Shown here piece after piece: positions 1 through 13,000 of a stretch of DNA of 64,000 nucleotides. The position numbers were made by a program, and so were the translations under genes. How positions within the stretch are numbered: position 1 is the first letter of the stretch; each line of letters starts with the position of its first letter. The notes under the pieces are model-generated. The model was not told where the DNA came from. It saw only the letters and a list, made by a program, of their open reading frames with translations, and searched no databases. This DNA comes from Porphyra umbilicalis (taxonomy: Eukaryota > Rhodophyta > Bangiophyceae > Bangiales > Bangiaceae), in contig KV918827.1 of the NCBI GenBank assembly GCA_002049455.2, forward strand, positions 186,001-250,000. The letters are read 5' to 3'.

Positions 1-3000
1 CACCCGAAGACGTTTGGACTGCTGAAGTGCCGCCCCGCAGCATGCGCGGCGGACGATGCGCTGACATGCGGTATTGGCCGGTGACAGACGTTTTGGGTCG
101 CCACGCGCAAACTATGCACGCACGGGCGTACCTGGGCAGCGCAATCTGCTTTCCACGACACCCGAAGACTCTCGGGGTGTCTATCCGCCACCACTCAGCA
201 TGCGCGGTTAACGCTGACCTGACACCTGGTTTTCATAGGTGCCTGTATGTGGCGGTGACAGACGTTTTGGGTCGCCACGCACAAACTGCGGATGCAGGGG
301 CGCACCTGGGCAGTGCAATCTGCTTTCCAAACCACCCGAAGACGTTTGGACTGCTGAAGTGCCGCCCCGCAGCATGCGCGGCGGACGATGCGCTGACATG
401 CGGTATTGGCCGGTGACAGACGTTTTGGGTCGCCACGCCAAACTATGCACGCACGGGCGTACCTGGGCAGCGCAATCTGCTTTCCACGACACCCGAAGAC
501 TCTCGGGGTGTCGATCCGCCACCACTCAGCATGCGCGGTTAACGCTGACCTGACACTGGTTTTCATAGGTGCCTGTATGTGGCGGTGACAGACGTTTTGG
601 GTCGCCACGCACAAACTGCGGATGCAGGGGCGCACCTGGGCAGTGCAATCTGCTTTCCAAACCACCCGAAGACGTTTGGACTGCTGAAGTGCCGCCCCGC
701 AGCATGCGCGGCGGACGATGCGCTGACATGCGGTATTGGCCGGTGACAGACGTTTTGGGTCGCCACGCACAAACTATGCACGCACGGGCGTACCTGGGCA
801 GCGCAATCTGCTTTCCACGACACCCGAAGACTCTCGGGGTGTCTATCCGCCACCACTCAGCATGCGCGGTTAACGCTGACCTGACACCTGGTTTTCATAG
901 GTGCCTGTATGTGGCGGTGACAGACGTTTTGGGTCGCCACGCACAAACTGCGGATGCAGGGGCGCACCTGGGCAGTGCAATCTGCTTTCCAAACCACCCG
1001 AAGACGTTTGGACTGCTGAAGTGCCGCCCCGCAGCATGCGCGGCGGACGATGCGCTGACATGCGGTATTGGCCGGTGACAGACGTTTTGGGTCGCCACGC
1101 GCAAACTATGCACGCACGGGCGTACCTGGGCAGCGCAATCTGCTTTCCACGACACCCGAAGACTCTCGGGGTGTCGATCCGCCACCACTCAGCATGCGCG
1201 GTTAACGCTGACCTGACACTGGTTTTCATAGGTGCCTGTATGTGGCGGTGACAGACGTTTTGGGTCGCCACGCACAAACTGCGGATGCAGGGGCGCACCT
1301 GGGCAGTGCAATCTGCTTTCCAAACCACCCGAAGACGTTTGGACTGCTGAAGTGCCGCCCCGCAGCATGCGCGGCGGACGATGCGCTGACATGCGGTATT
1401 GGCCGGTGACAGACGTTTTGGGTCGCCACGCGCAAACTATGCACGCACGGGCGTACCTGGGCAGCGCAATCTGCTTTCCACGACACCCGAAGACTCTCGG
1501 GGTGTCTATCCGCCACCACTCAGCATGCGCGGTTAACGCTGACCTGACACTGGTTTTCATAGGTGCCTGTATGTGCGGTGACAGACGTTTTGGGTCGCCA
1601 CGCACAAACTGCGGATGCAGGGGCGCACCTGGGCAGTGCAATCTGCTTTCCAAACCACCCGAAGACGTTTGGACTGCTGAAGTGCCGCCCCGCAGCATGC
1701 GCGGCGGACGATGCGCTGACATGCGGTATTGGCCGGTGACAGACGTTTTGGGTCGCCACGCCAAACTATGCACGCACGGGCGTACCTGGGCAGCGCAATC
1801 TGCTTTCCACGACACCCGAAGACTCTCGGGGTGTCGATCCGCCACCACTCAGCATGCGCGGTTAACGCTGACCTGACACTGGTTTTCATAGGTGCCTGTA
1901 TGTGGCGGTGACAGACGTTTTGGGTCGCCACGCACAAACTGCGGATGCAGGGGCGCACCTGGGCAGTGCAATCTGCTTTCCAAACCACCCGAAGACGTTT
2001 GGACTGCTGAAGTGCCGCCCCGCAGCATGCGCGGCGGACGATGCGCTGACATGCGGTATTGGCCGGTGACAGACGTTTTGGGTCGCCACGCGCAAACTAT
2101 GCACGCACGGGCGTACCTGGGCAGCGCAATCTGCTTTCCACGACACCCGAAGACTCTCGGGGTGTCGATCCGCCACCACTCAGCATGCGCGGTTAACGCT
2201 GACCTGACACCTGGTTTTCATAGGTGCCTGTATGTGGCGGTGACAGACGTTTTGGGTCGCCACGCACAAACTGCGGATGCAGGGGCGCACCTGGGCAGTG
2301 CAATCTGCTTTCCAAACCACCCGAAGACGTTTGGACTGCTGAAGTGCCGCCCCGCAGCATGCGCGGCGGACGATGCGCTGACATGCGGTATTGGCCGGTG
2401 ACAGACGTTTTGGGTCGCCACGCGCAAACTATGCACGCACGGGCGTACCTGGGCAGCGCAATCTGCTTTCCACGACACCCGAAGACTCTCGGGGTGTCGA
2501 TCCGCCACCACTCAGCATGCGCGGTTAACGCTGACCTGACAGCTGGTTTTCATAGGTGCCTGTATGTGGCGGTGACAGACGTTTTGGGTCGCCACGCACA
2601 AACTGCGGATGCAGGGGCGCACCTGGGCAGTGCAATCTGCTTTCCAAACCACCCGAAGACGTTTGGACTGCTGAAGTGCCGCCCCGCAGCATGCGCGGCG
2701 GACGATGCGCTGACATGCGGTATTGGCCGGTGACAGACGTTTTGGGTCGCCACGCACAAACTATGCACGCACGGGCGTACCTGGGCAGCGCAATCTGCTT
2801 TCCACGACACCCGAAGACTCTCGGGGTGTCTATCCGCCACCACTCAGCATGCGCGGTTAACGCTGACCTGACAGCTGGTTTTCATAGGTGCCTGTATGTG
2901 CGGTGACAGACGTTTTGGGTCGCCACGCACAAACTGCGGATGCAGGGGCGCACCTGGGCAGTGCAATCTGCTTTCCAAACCACCCGAAGACGTTTGGACT

Positions 3001-6000
3001 GCTGAAGTGCCGCCCCGCAGCATGCGCGGCGGACGATGCGCTGACATGCGGTATTGGCCGGTGACAGACGTTTTGGGTCGCCACGCACAAACTATGCACG
3101 CACGGGCGTACCTGGGCAGCGCAATCTGCTTTCCACGACACCCGAAGACTCTCGGGGTGTCTATCCGCCACCACTCAGCATGCGCGGTTAACGCTGACCT
3201 GACACTGGTTTTCATAGGTGCCTGTATGTGCGGTGACAGACGTTTTGGGTCGCCACGCACAAACTGCGGATGCAGGGGCGCACCTGGGCAGTGCAATCTG
3301 CTTTCCAAACCACCCGAAGACGTTTGGACTGCTGAAGTGCCGCCCCGCAGCATGCGCGGCGGACGATGCGCTGACATGCGGTATTGGCCGGTGACAGACG
3401 TTTTGGGTCGCCACGCCAAACTATGCACGCACGGGCGTACCTGGGCAGCGCAATCTGCTTTCCACGACACCCGAAGACTCTCGGGGTGTCGATCCGCCAC
3501 CACTCAGCATGCGCGGTTAACGCTGACCTGACACTGGTTTTCATAGGTGCCTGTATGTGGCGGTGACAGACGTTTTGGGTCGCCACGCACAAACTGCGGA
3601 TGCAGGGGCGCACCTGGGCAGTGCAATCTGCTTTCCAAACCACCCGAAGACGTTTGGACTGCTGAAGTGCCGCCCCGCAGCATGCGCGGCGGACGATGCG
3701 CTGACATGCGGTATTGGCCGGTGACAGACGTTTTGGGTCGCCACGCACAAACTATGCACGCACGGGCGTACCTGGGCAGCGCAATCTGCTTTCCACGACA
3801 CCCGAAGACTCTCGGGGTGTCTGATCCGCCACCACTCAGCATGCGCGGTTAACGCTGACCTGACAGCTGGTTTTCATAGGTGCCTGTATGTGCGGTGACA
3901 GACGTTTTGGGTCGCCACGCACAAACTGCGGATGCAGGGGCGCACCTGGGCAGTGCAATCTGCTTTCCAAACCACCCGAAGACGTTTGGACTGCTGAAGT
4001 GCCGCCCCGCAGCATGCGCGGCGGACGATGCGCTGACATGCGGTATTGGCCGGTGACAGACGTTTTGGGTCGCCACGCACAAACTATGCACGCACGGGCG
4101 TACCTGGGCAGCGCAATCTGCTTTCCACGACACCCGAAGACTCTCGGGGTGTTGATCCGCCACCACTCAGCATGCGCGGTTAACGCTGACCTGACACCTG
4201 GTTTTCATAGGTGCCTGTATGTGCGGTGACAGACGTTTTGGGTCGCCACGCACAAACTGCGGATGCAGGGGCGCACCTGGGCAGTGCAATCTGCTTTCCA
4301 AACCACCCGAAGACGTTTGGACTGCTGAAGTGCCGCCCCGCAGCATGCGCGGCGGACGATGCGCTGACATGCGGTATTGGCCGGTGACAGACGTTTTGGG
4401 TCGCCACGCGCAAACTATGCACGCACGGGCGTACCTGGGCAGCGCAATCTGCTTTCCACGACACCCGAAGACTCTCGGGGTGTCGATCCGCCACCACTCA
4501 GCATGCGCGGTTAACGCTGACCTGACACCTGGTTTTCATAGGTGCCTGTATGTGGCGGTGACAGACGTTTTGGGTCGCCACGCACAAACTGCGGATGCAG
4601 GGGCGCACCTGGGCAGTGCAATCTGCTTTCCAAACCACCCGAAGACGTTTGGACTGCTGAAGTGCCGCCCCGCAGCATGCGCGGCGGACGATGCGCTGAC
4701 ATGCGGTATTGGCCGGTGACAGACGTTTTGGGTCGCCACGCGCAAACTATGCACGCACGGGCGTACCTGGGCAGCGCAATCTGCTTTCCACGACACCCGA
4801 AGACTCTCGGGGTGTCGATCCGCCACCACTCAGCATGCGCGGTTAACGCTGACCTGACAGCTGGTTTTCATAGGTGCCTGTATGTGCGGTGACAGACGTT
4901 TTGGGTCGCCACGCACAAACTGCGGATGCAGGGGCGCACCTGGGCAGTGCAATCTGCTTTCCAAACCACCCGAAGACGTTTGGACTGCTGAAGTGCCGCC
5001 CCGCAGCATGCGCGGCGGACGATGCGCTGACATGCGGTATTGGCCGGTGACAGACGTTTTGGGTCGCCACGCACAAACTATGCACGCACGGGCGTACCTG
5101 GGCAGCGCAATCTGCTTTCCACGACACCCGAAGACTCTCGGGGTGTCTATCCGCCACCACTCAGCATGCGCGGTTAACGCTGACCTGACACCTGGTTTTC
5201 ATAGGTGCCTGTATGTGGCGGTGACAGACGTTTTGGGTCGCCACGCACAAACTGCGGATGCAGGGGCGCACCTGGGCAGTGCAATCTGCTTTCCAAACCA
5301 CCCGAAGACGTTTGGACTGCTGAAGTGCCGCCCCGCAGCATGCGCGGCGGACGATGCGCTGACATGCGGTATTGGCCGGTGACAGACGTTTTGGGTCGCC
5401 ACGCGCAAACTATGCACGCACGGGCGTACCTGGGCAGCGCAATCTGCTTTCCACGACACCCGAAGACTCTCGGGGTGTCGATCCGCCACCACTCAGCATG
5501 CGCGGTTAACGCTGACCTGACACCTGGTTTTCATAGGTGCCTGTATGTGGCGGTGACAGACGTTTTGGGTCGCCACGCACAAACTGCGGATGCAGGGGCG
5601 CACCTGGGCAGTGCAATCTGCTTTCCAAACCACCCGAAGACGTTTGGACTGCTGAAGTGCCGCCCCGCAGCATGCGCGGCGGACGATGCGCTGACATGCG
5701 GTATTGGCCGGTGACAGACGTTTTGGGTCGCCACGCGCAAACTATGCACGCACGGGCGTACCTGGGCAGCGCAATCTGCTTTCCACGACACCCGAAGACT
5801 CTCGGGGTGTCTATCCGCCACCACTCAGCATGCGCGGTTAACGCTGACCTGACAGCTGGTTTTCATAGGTGCCTGTATGTGCGGTGACAGACGTTTTGGG
5901 TCGCCACGCACAAACTGCGGATGCAGGGGCGCACCTGGGCAGTGCAATCTGCTTTCCAAACCACCCGAAGACGTTTGGACTGCTGAAGTGCCGCCCCGCA

Positions 6001-9000
6001 GCATGCGCGGCGGACGATGCGCTGACATGCGGTATTGGCCGGTGACAGACGTTTTGGGTCGCCACGCACAAACTATGCACGCACGGGCGTACCTGGGCAG
6101 CGCAATCTGCTTTCCACGACACCCGAAGACTCTCGGGGTGTCTATCCGCCACCACTCAGCATGCGCGGTTAACGCTGACCTGACAGCTGGTTTTCATAGG
6201 TGCCTGTATGTGGCGGTGACAGACGTTTTGGGTCGCCACGCACAAACTGCGGATGCAGGGGCGCACCTGGGCAGTGCAATCTGCTTTCCAAACCACCCGA
6301 AGACGTTTGGACTGCTGAAGTGCCGCCCCGCAGCATGCGCGGCGGACGATGCGCTGACATGCGGTATTGGCCGGTGACAGACGTTTTGGGTCGCCACGCC
6401 AAACTATGCACGCACGGGCGTACCTGGGCAGCGCAATCTGCTTTCCACGACACCCGAAGACTCTCGGGGTGTCGATCCGCCACCACTCAGCATGCGCGGT
6501 TAACGCTGACCTGACACCTGGTTTTCATAGGTGCCTGTATGTGCGGTGACAGACGTTTTGGGTCGCCACGCACAAACTGCGGATGCAGGGGCGCACCTGG
6601 GCAGTGCAATCTGCTTTCCAAACCACCCGAAGACGTTTGGACTGCTGAAGTGCCGCCCCGCAGCATGCGCGGCGGACGATGCGCTGACATGCGGTATTGG
6701 CCGGTGACAGACGTTTTGGGTCGCCACGCACAAACTATGCACGCACGGGCGTACCTGGGCAGCGCAATCTGCTTTCCACGACACCCGAAGACTCTCGGGG
6801 TGTCGATCCGCCACCACTCAGCATGCGCGGTTAACGCTGACCTGACACTGGTTTTCATAGGTGCCTGTATGTGGCGGTGACAGACGTTTTGGGTCGCCAC
6901 GCACAAACTGCGGATGCAGGGGCGCACCTGGGCAGTGCAATCTGCTTTCCAAACCACCCGAAGACGTTTGGACTGCTGAAGTGCCGCCCCGCAGCATGCG
7001 CGGCGGACGATGCGCTGACATGCGGTATTGGCCGGTGACAGACGTTTTGGGTCGCCACGCGCAAACTATGCACGCACGGGCGTACCTGGGCAGCGCAATC
7101 TGCTTTCCACGACACCCGAAGACTCTCGGGGTGTCGATCCGCCACCACTCAGCATGCGCGGTTAACGCTGACCTGACACCTGGTTTTCATAGGTGCCTGT
7201 ATGTGCGGTGACAGACGTTTTGGGTCGCCACGCACAAACTGCGGATGCAGGGGCGCACCTGGGCAGTGCAATCTGCTTTCCAAACCACCCGAAGACGTTT
7301 GGACTGCTGAAGTGCCGCCCCGCAGCATGCGCGGCGGACGATGCGCTGACATGCGGTATTGGCCGGTGACAGACGTTTTGGGTCGCCACGCACAAACTAT
7401 GCACGCACGGGCGTACCTGGGCAGCGCAATCTGCTTTCCACGACACCCGAAGACTCTCGGGGTGTCTATCCGCCACCACTCAGCATGCGCGGTTAACGCT
7501 GACCTGACACTGGTTTTCATAGGTGCCTGTATGTGCGGTGACAGACGTTTTGGGTCGCCACGCACAACTGCGGATGCAGGGGCGCACCTGGGCAGTGCAA
7601 TCTGCTTTCCAAACCACCCGAAGACGTTTGGACTGCTGAAGTGCCGCCCCGCAGCATGCGCGGCGGACGATGCGCTGACATGCGGTATTGGCCGGTGACA
7701 GACGTTTGGGTCGCCACGCGCAAACTATGCACGCACGGGCGTACCTGGGCAGCGCAATCTGCTTTCCACGACACCCGAAGACTCTCGGGGTGTCGATCCG
7801 CCACCACTCAGCATGCGCGGTTAACGCTGACCTGACACTGGTTTTCATAGGTGCCTGTATGTAGCGGTGACAGACGTTTTGGGTCGCCACGCACAAACTG
7901 CGGATGCAGGGGCGCACCTGGGCAGTGCAATCTGCTTTCCAAACCACCCGAAGACGTTTGGACTGCTGAAGTGCCGCCCCGCAGCATGCGCGGCGGACGA
8001 TGCGCTGACATGCGGTATTGGCCGGTGACAGACGTTTGGGTCGCCACGCCAAACTATGCACGCACGGGCGTACCTGGGCAGCGCAATCTGCTTTCCACGA
8101 CACCCGAAGACTCTCGGGGTGTCTATCCGCCACCACTCAGCATGCGCGGTTAACGCTGACCTGACAGCTGGTTTTCATAGGTGCCTGTATGTAGCGGTGA
8201 CAGACGTTTTGGGTCGCCACGCACAAACTGCGGATGCAGGGGCGCACCTGGGCAGTGCAATCTGCTTTCCAAACCACCCGAAGACGTTTGGACTGCTGAA
8301 GTGCCGCCCCGCAGCATGCGCGGCGGACGATGCGCTGACATGCGGTATTGGCCGGTGACAGACGTTTTGGGTCGCCACGCCAAACTATGCACGCACGGGC
8401 GTACCTGGGCAGCGCAATCTGCTTTCCACGACACCCGAAGACTCTCGGGGTGTCGATCCGCCACCACTCAGCATGCGCGGTTAACGCTGACCTGACACTG
8501 GTTTTCATAGGTGCCTGTATGTGGCGGTGACAGACGTTTTGGGTCGCCACGCACAAACTGCGGATGCAGGGGCGCACCTGGGCAGTGCAATCTGCTTTCC
8601 AAACCACCCGAAGACGTTTGGACTGCTGAAGTGCCGCCCCGCAGCATGCGCGGCGGACGATGCGCTGACATGCGGTATTGGCCGGTGACAGACGTTTGGG
8701 TCGCCACGCACAAACTATGCACGCACGGGCGTACCTGGGCAGCGCAATCTGCTTTCCACGACACCCGAAGACTCTCGGGGTGTCTATCCGCCACCACTCA
8801 GCATGCGCGGTTAACGCTGACCTGACACCTGGTTTTCATAGGTGCCTGTATGTAGCGGTGACAGACGTTTTGGGTCGCCACGCACAAACTGCGGATGCAG
8901 GGGCGCACCTGGGCAGTGCAATCTGCTTTCCAAACCACCCGAAGACGTTTGGACTGCTGAAGTGCCGCCCCGCAGCATGCGCGGCGGACGATGCGCTGAC

Positions 9001-9478
9001 ATGCGTATTGGCCGGTGACAGACGTTTTGGGTCGCCACGCACAAACTATGCACGCACGGGCGTACCTGGGCAGCGCAATCTGCTTTCCACGACACCCGAA
9101 GACTCTCGGGGTGTCGATCCGCCACCACTCAGCATGCGCGGTTAACGCTGACCTGACAGCTGGTTTTCATAGGTGCCTGTATGTGGCGGTGACAGACGTT
9201 TTGGGTCGCCACGCACAAACTGCGGATGCAGGGGCGCACCTGGGCAGTGCAATCTGCTTTCCAAACCACCCGAAGACGTTTGGACTGCTGAAGTGCCGCC
9301 CCGCAGCATGCGCGGCGGACGATGCGCTGACATGCGGTATTGGCCGGTGACAGACGTTTGGGTCGCCACGCGCAAACTATGCACGCAACGGGCTACCTGG
9401 GCAGCGCAATCTGCTTTCCACGACACCCGAAGACTCTCGGGGTGTCGATCCGCCACCACTCAGCATGCGCGGTTAACG
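1..9478 (+). repeat. Dimeric satellite array, block 1
   Basis: Head-to-tail tandem array of a 330-332 bp unit, running off the left edge of the window. Each unit contains two related monomers that both begin GGTGACAGACGTTTTGGGTC. Monomer A (for example 254-411, 158 bp) continues CACAAACTGCGGATGCAGG and monomer B (for example 80-253 or 412-583, 172-174 bp) continues GCGCAAACTATGCACGCACG or a close variant. The first ~110 bp of A and B align well and the remainder is more diverged. Diagnostic block-1 variants are GGGTCGCC in both monomers, CTCGGGGTGTC in B, GTTAACG in B and GCGGCGGACGATGCG in A. About 28 units are present. Many short open frames occur on both strands but they simply repeat with the unit, so I call no genes. 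Units near 7560-9478 have extra single-base indels. Confidence 0.97.
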
Positions 9479-10019
9479 NNNNNNNNNNNNNNNNNNNNNN
9501 NNNNNNNNNNNNNNNNNNNNNNNNNNNNNNNNNNNNNNNNNNNNNNNNNNNNNNNNNNNNNNNNNNNNNNNNNNNNNNNNNNNNNNNNNNNNNNNNNNNN
9601 NNNNNNNNNNNNNNNNNNNNNNNNNNNNNNNNNNNNNNNNNNNNNNNNNNNNNNNNNNNNNNNNNNNNNNNNNNNNNNNNNNNNNNNNNNNNNNNNNNNN
9701 NNNNNNNNNNNNNNNNNNNNNNNNNNNNNNNNNNNNNNNNNNNNNNNNNNNNNNNNNNNNNNNNNNNNNNNNNNNNNNNNNNNNNNNNNNNNNNNNNNNN
9801 NNNNNNNNNNNNNNNNNNNNNNNNNNNNNNNNNNNNNNNNNNNNNNNNNNNNNNNNNNNNNNNNNNNNNNNNNNNNNNNNNNNNNNNNNNNNNNNNNNNN
9901 NNNNNNNNNNNNNNNNNNNNNNNNNNNNNNNNNNNNNNNNNNNNNNNNNNNNNNNNNNNNNNNNNNNNNNNNNNNNNNNNNNNNNNNNNNNNNNNNNNNN
10001 NNNNNNNNNNNNNNNNNNN
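9479..10019. other. Assembly gap (541 N)
   Basis: Run of 541 undetermined bases. The sequence to the left ends inside a block-1 B monomer and the sequence to the right starts at the beginning of a block-2 A monomer. The gap length is not a multiple of the 331-bp unit, so it is probably an estimated or joined gap and the true array length here is unknown. Confidence 0.99.
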
Positions 10020-13000
10020 GTGACAGACGTTTTGGATCGCCACGCACAAACTGCGGATGCAGGGGCGACCTGGGCAGTGCAATCTGCTTTCCAAAACACC
10101 CAAGACGTTTGGACTGCTAAGTGCCGCCCCGCAGCATGCGCGGGACGATGCGCTGACATGCCGTATTGGCCGGTGACAGACGTTTCGGGTCGCCCACGCG
10201 CCAAACTAACCATGCACAGGGCGTACGTGGGCAGCGCAATCTGCTTTCCACGACACCCGAAGACTCTCGGGTGTCTATCCGCCACCACTCAGCATGCGCG
10301 GTTCACGCTGACCTGACAGCTGGTTTTCATAGGTGCCTGTATGGGGCGGTGACAGACGTTTTGGATCGCCACGCACAAACTGCGGATGCAGGGGCGCACC
10401 TGGGCAGTGCAATCTGCTTTCCAAACCACCCGAAGACGTTTGGACTGCTCAAGTGCCGCCCCGCAGCATGCGCGGTGGACGATGCGCTGACATGCCGTAT
10501 TGGGCGGTGACAGACGTTTCGGGTCGCCACGCGCAAACTACGCATGCACGGGCGTACGTGGGCGGCGCAATCTGCTTTCCACGACACCCGAAGACTCTCG
10601 GGGTGTCTATCCGCCACCACTCAGCATGCGCGGTTCACGCTGACCTGACAGCTGGTTTTCATAGGTGCCTGTATGGGGCGGTGACAGACGTTTTGGATCG
10701 CCACGCACAAACTGCGGATGCAGGGGCGCACCTGGGCAGTGCAATCTGCTTTCCAAACCACCCGAAGACGTTTGGACTGCTCAAGTGCCGCCCCGCAGCA
10801 TGCGCGGTGGACGATGCGCTGACATGCCGTATTGGGCGGTGACAGACGTTTCGGGTCGCCACGCGCAAACTACGCATGCACGGGCGTACGTGGGCGGCGC
10901 AATCTGCTTTCCACGACACCCGAAGACTCTCGGGGTGTCTATCCGCCACCACTCAGCATGCGCGGTTCACGCTGACCTGACAGCTGGTTTTCATAGGTGC
11001 TGTATGGGGCGGTGACAGACGTTTTGGATCGCCACGCACAAACTGCGGATGCAGGGGCGCACCTGGGCAGTGCAATCTGCTTTCCAAACCACCCGAAGAC
11101 GTTTGGACTGCTCAAGTGCCGCCCCGCAGCATGCGCGGTGGACGATGCGCTGACATGCCGTATTGGGCGGTGACAGACGTTTCGGGTCGCCACGCGCAAA
11201 CTACGCATGCACGGGCGTACGTGGGCGGCGCAATCTGCTTTCCACGACACCCGAAGACTCTCGGGGTGTCTATCCGCCACCACTCAGCATGCGCGGTTCA
11301 CGCTGACCTGACAGCTGGTTTTCATAGGTGCTGTATGGGGCGGTGACAGACGTTTTGGATCGCCACGCACAAACTGCGGATGCAGGGGCGCACCTGGGCA
11401 GTGCAATCTGCTTTCCAAACCACCCGAAGACGTTTGGACTGCTCAAGTGCCGCCCCGCAGCATGCGCGGTGGACGATGCGCTGACATGCCGTATTGGGCG
11501 GTGACAGACGTTTCGGGTCGCCACGCGCAAACTACGCATGCACGGCGTACGTGGGCGGCGCAATCTGCTTTCCACGACACCCGAAGACTCTCGGGGTGTC
11601 TATCCGCCACCACTCAGCATGCGCGGTTCACGCTGACCTGACAGCTGGTTTTCATAGGTGCTGTATGGGGCGGTGACAGACGTTTTGGATCGCCACGCAC
11701 AAACTGCGGATGCAGGGGCGCACCTGGGCAGTGCAATCTGCTTTCCAAACCACCCGAAGACGTTTGGACTGCTCAAGTGCCGCCCCGCAGCATGCGCGGT
11801 GGACGATGCGCTGACATGCCGTATTGGGCGGTGACAGACGTTTCGGGTCGCCACGCGCAAACTACGCATGCACGGCGTACGTGGGCGGCGCAATCTGCTT
11901 TCCACGACACCCGAAGACTCTCGGGGTGTCTATCCGCCACCACTCAGCATGCGCGGTTCACGCTGACCTGACAGCTGGTTTTCATAGGTGCTGTATGGGG
12001 CGGTGACAGACGTTTTGGATCGCCACGCACAAACTGCGGATGCAGGGGCGCACCTGGGCAGTGCAATCTGCTTTCCAAACCACCCGAAGACGTTTGGACT
12101 GCTCAAGTGCCGCCCCGCAGCATGCGCGGTGGACGATGCGCTGACATGCCGTATTGGGCGGTGACAGACGTTTCGGGTCGCCACGCGCAAACTACGCATG
12201 CACGGGCGTACGTGGGCGGCGCAATCTGCTTTCCACGACACCCGAAGACTCTCGGGGTGTCTATCCGCCACCACTCAGCATGCGCGGTTCACGCTGACCT
12301 GACAGCTGGTTTTCATAGGTGGCTGTATGGGGCGGTGACAGACGTTTTGGATCGCCACGCACAAACTGCGGATGCAGGGGCGCACCTGGGCAGTGCAATC
12401 TGCTTTCCAAACCACCCGAAGACGTTTGGACTGCTCAAGTGCCGCCCCGCAGCATGCGCGGTGGACGATGCGCTGACATGCCGTATTGGGCGGTGACAGA
12501 CGTTTCGGGTCGCCACGCGCAAACTACGCATGCACGGGCGTACGTGGGCGGCGCAATCTGCTTTCCACGACACCCGAAGACTCTCGGGGTGTCTATCCGC
12601 CACCACTCAGCATGCGCGGTTCACGCTGACCTGACAGCTGGTTTTCATAGGTGCTGTATGGGGCGGTGACAGACGTTTTGGATCGCCACGCACAAACTGC
12701 GGATGCAGGGGCGCACCTGGGCAGTGCAATCTGCTTTCCAAACCACCCGAAGACGTTTGGACTGCTCAAGTGCCGCCCCGCAGCATGCGCGGTGGACGAT
12801 GCGCTGACATGCCGTATTGGGCGGTGACAGACGTTTCGGGTCGCCACGCGCAAACTACGCATGCACGGCGTACGTGGGCGGCGCAATCTGCTTTCCACGA
12901 CACCCGAAGACTCTCGGGGTGTCTATCCGCCACCACTCAGCATGCGCGGTTCACGCTGACCTGACAGCTGGTTTTCATAGGTGGCTGTATGGGGCGGTGA

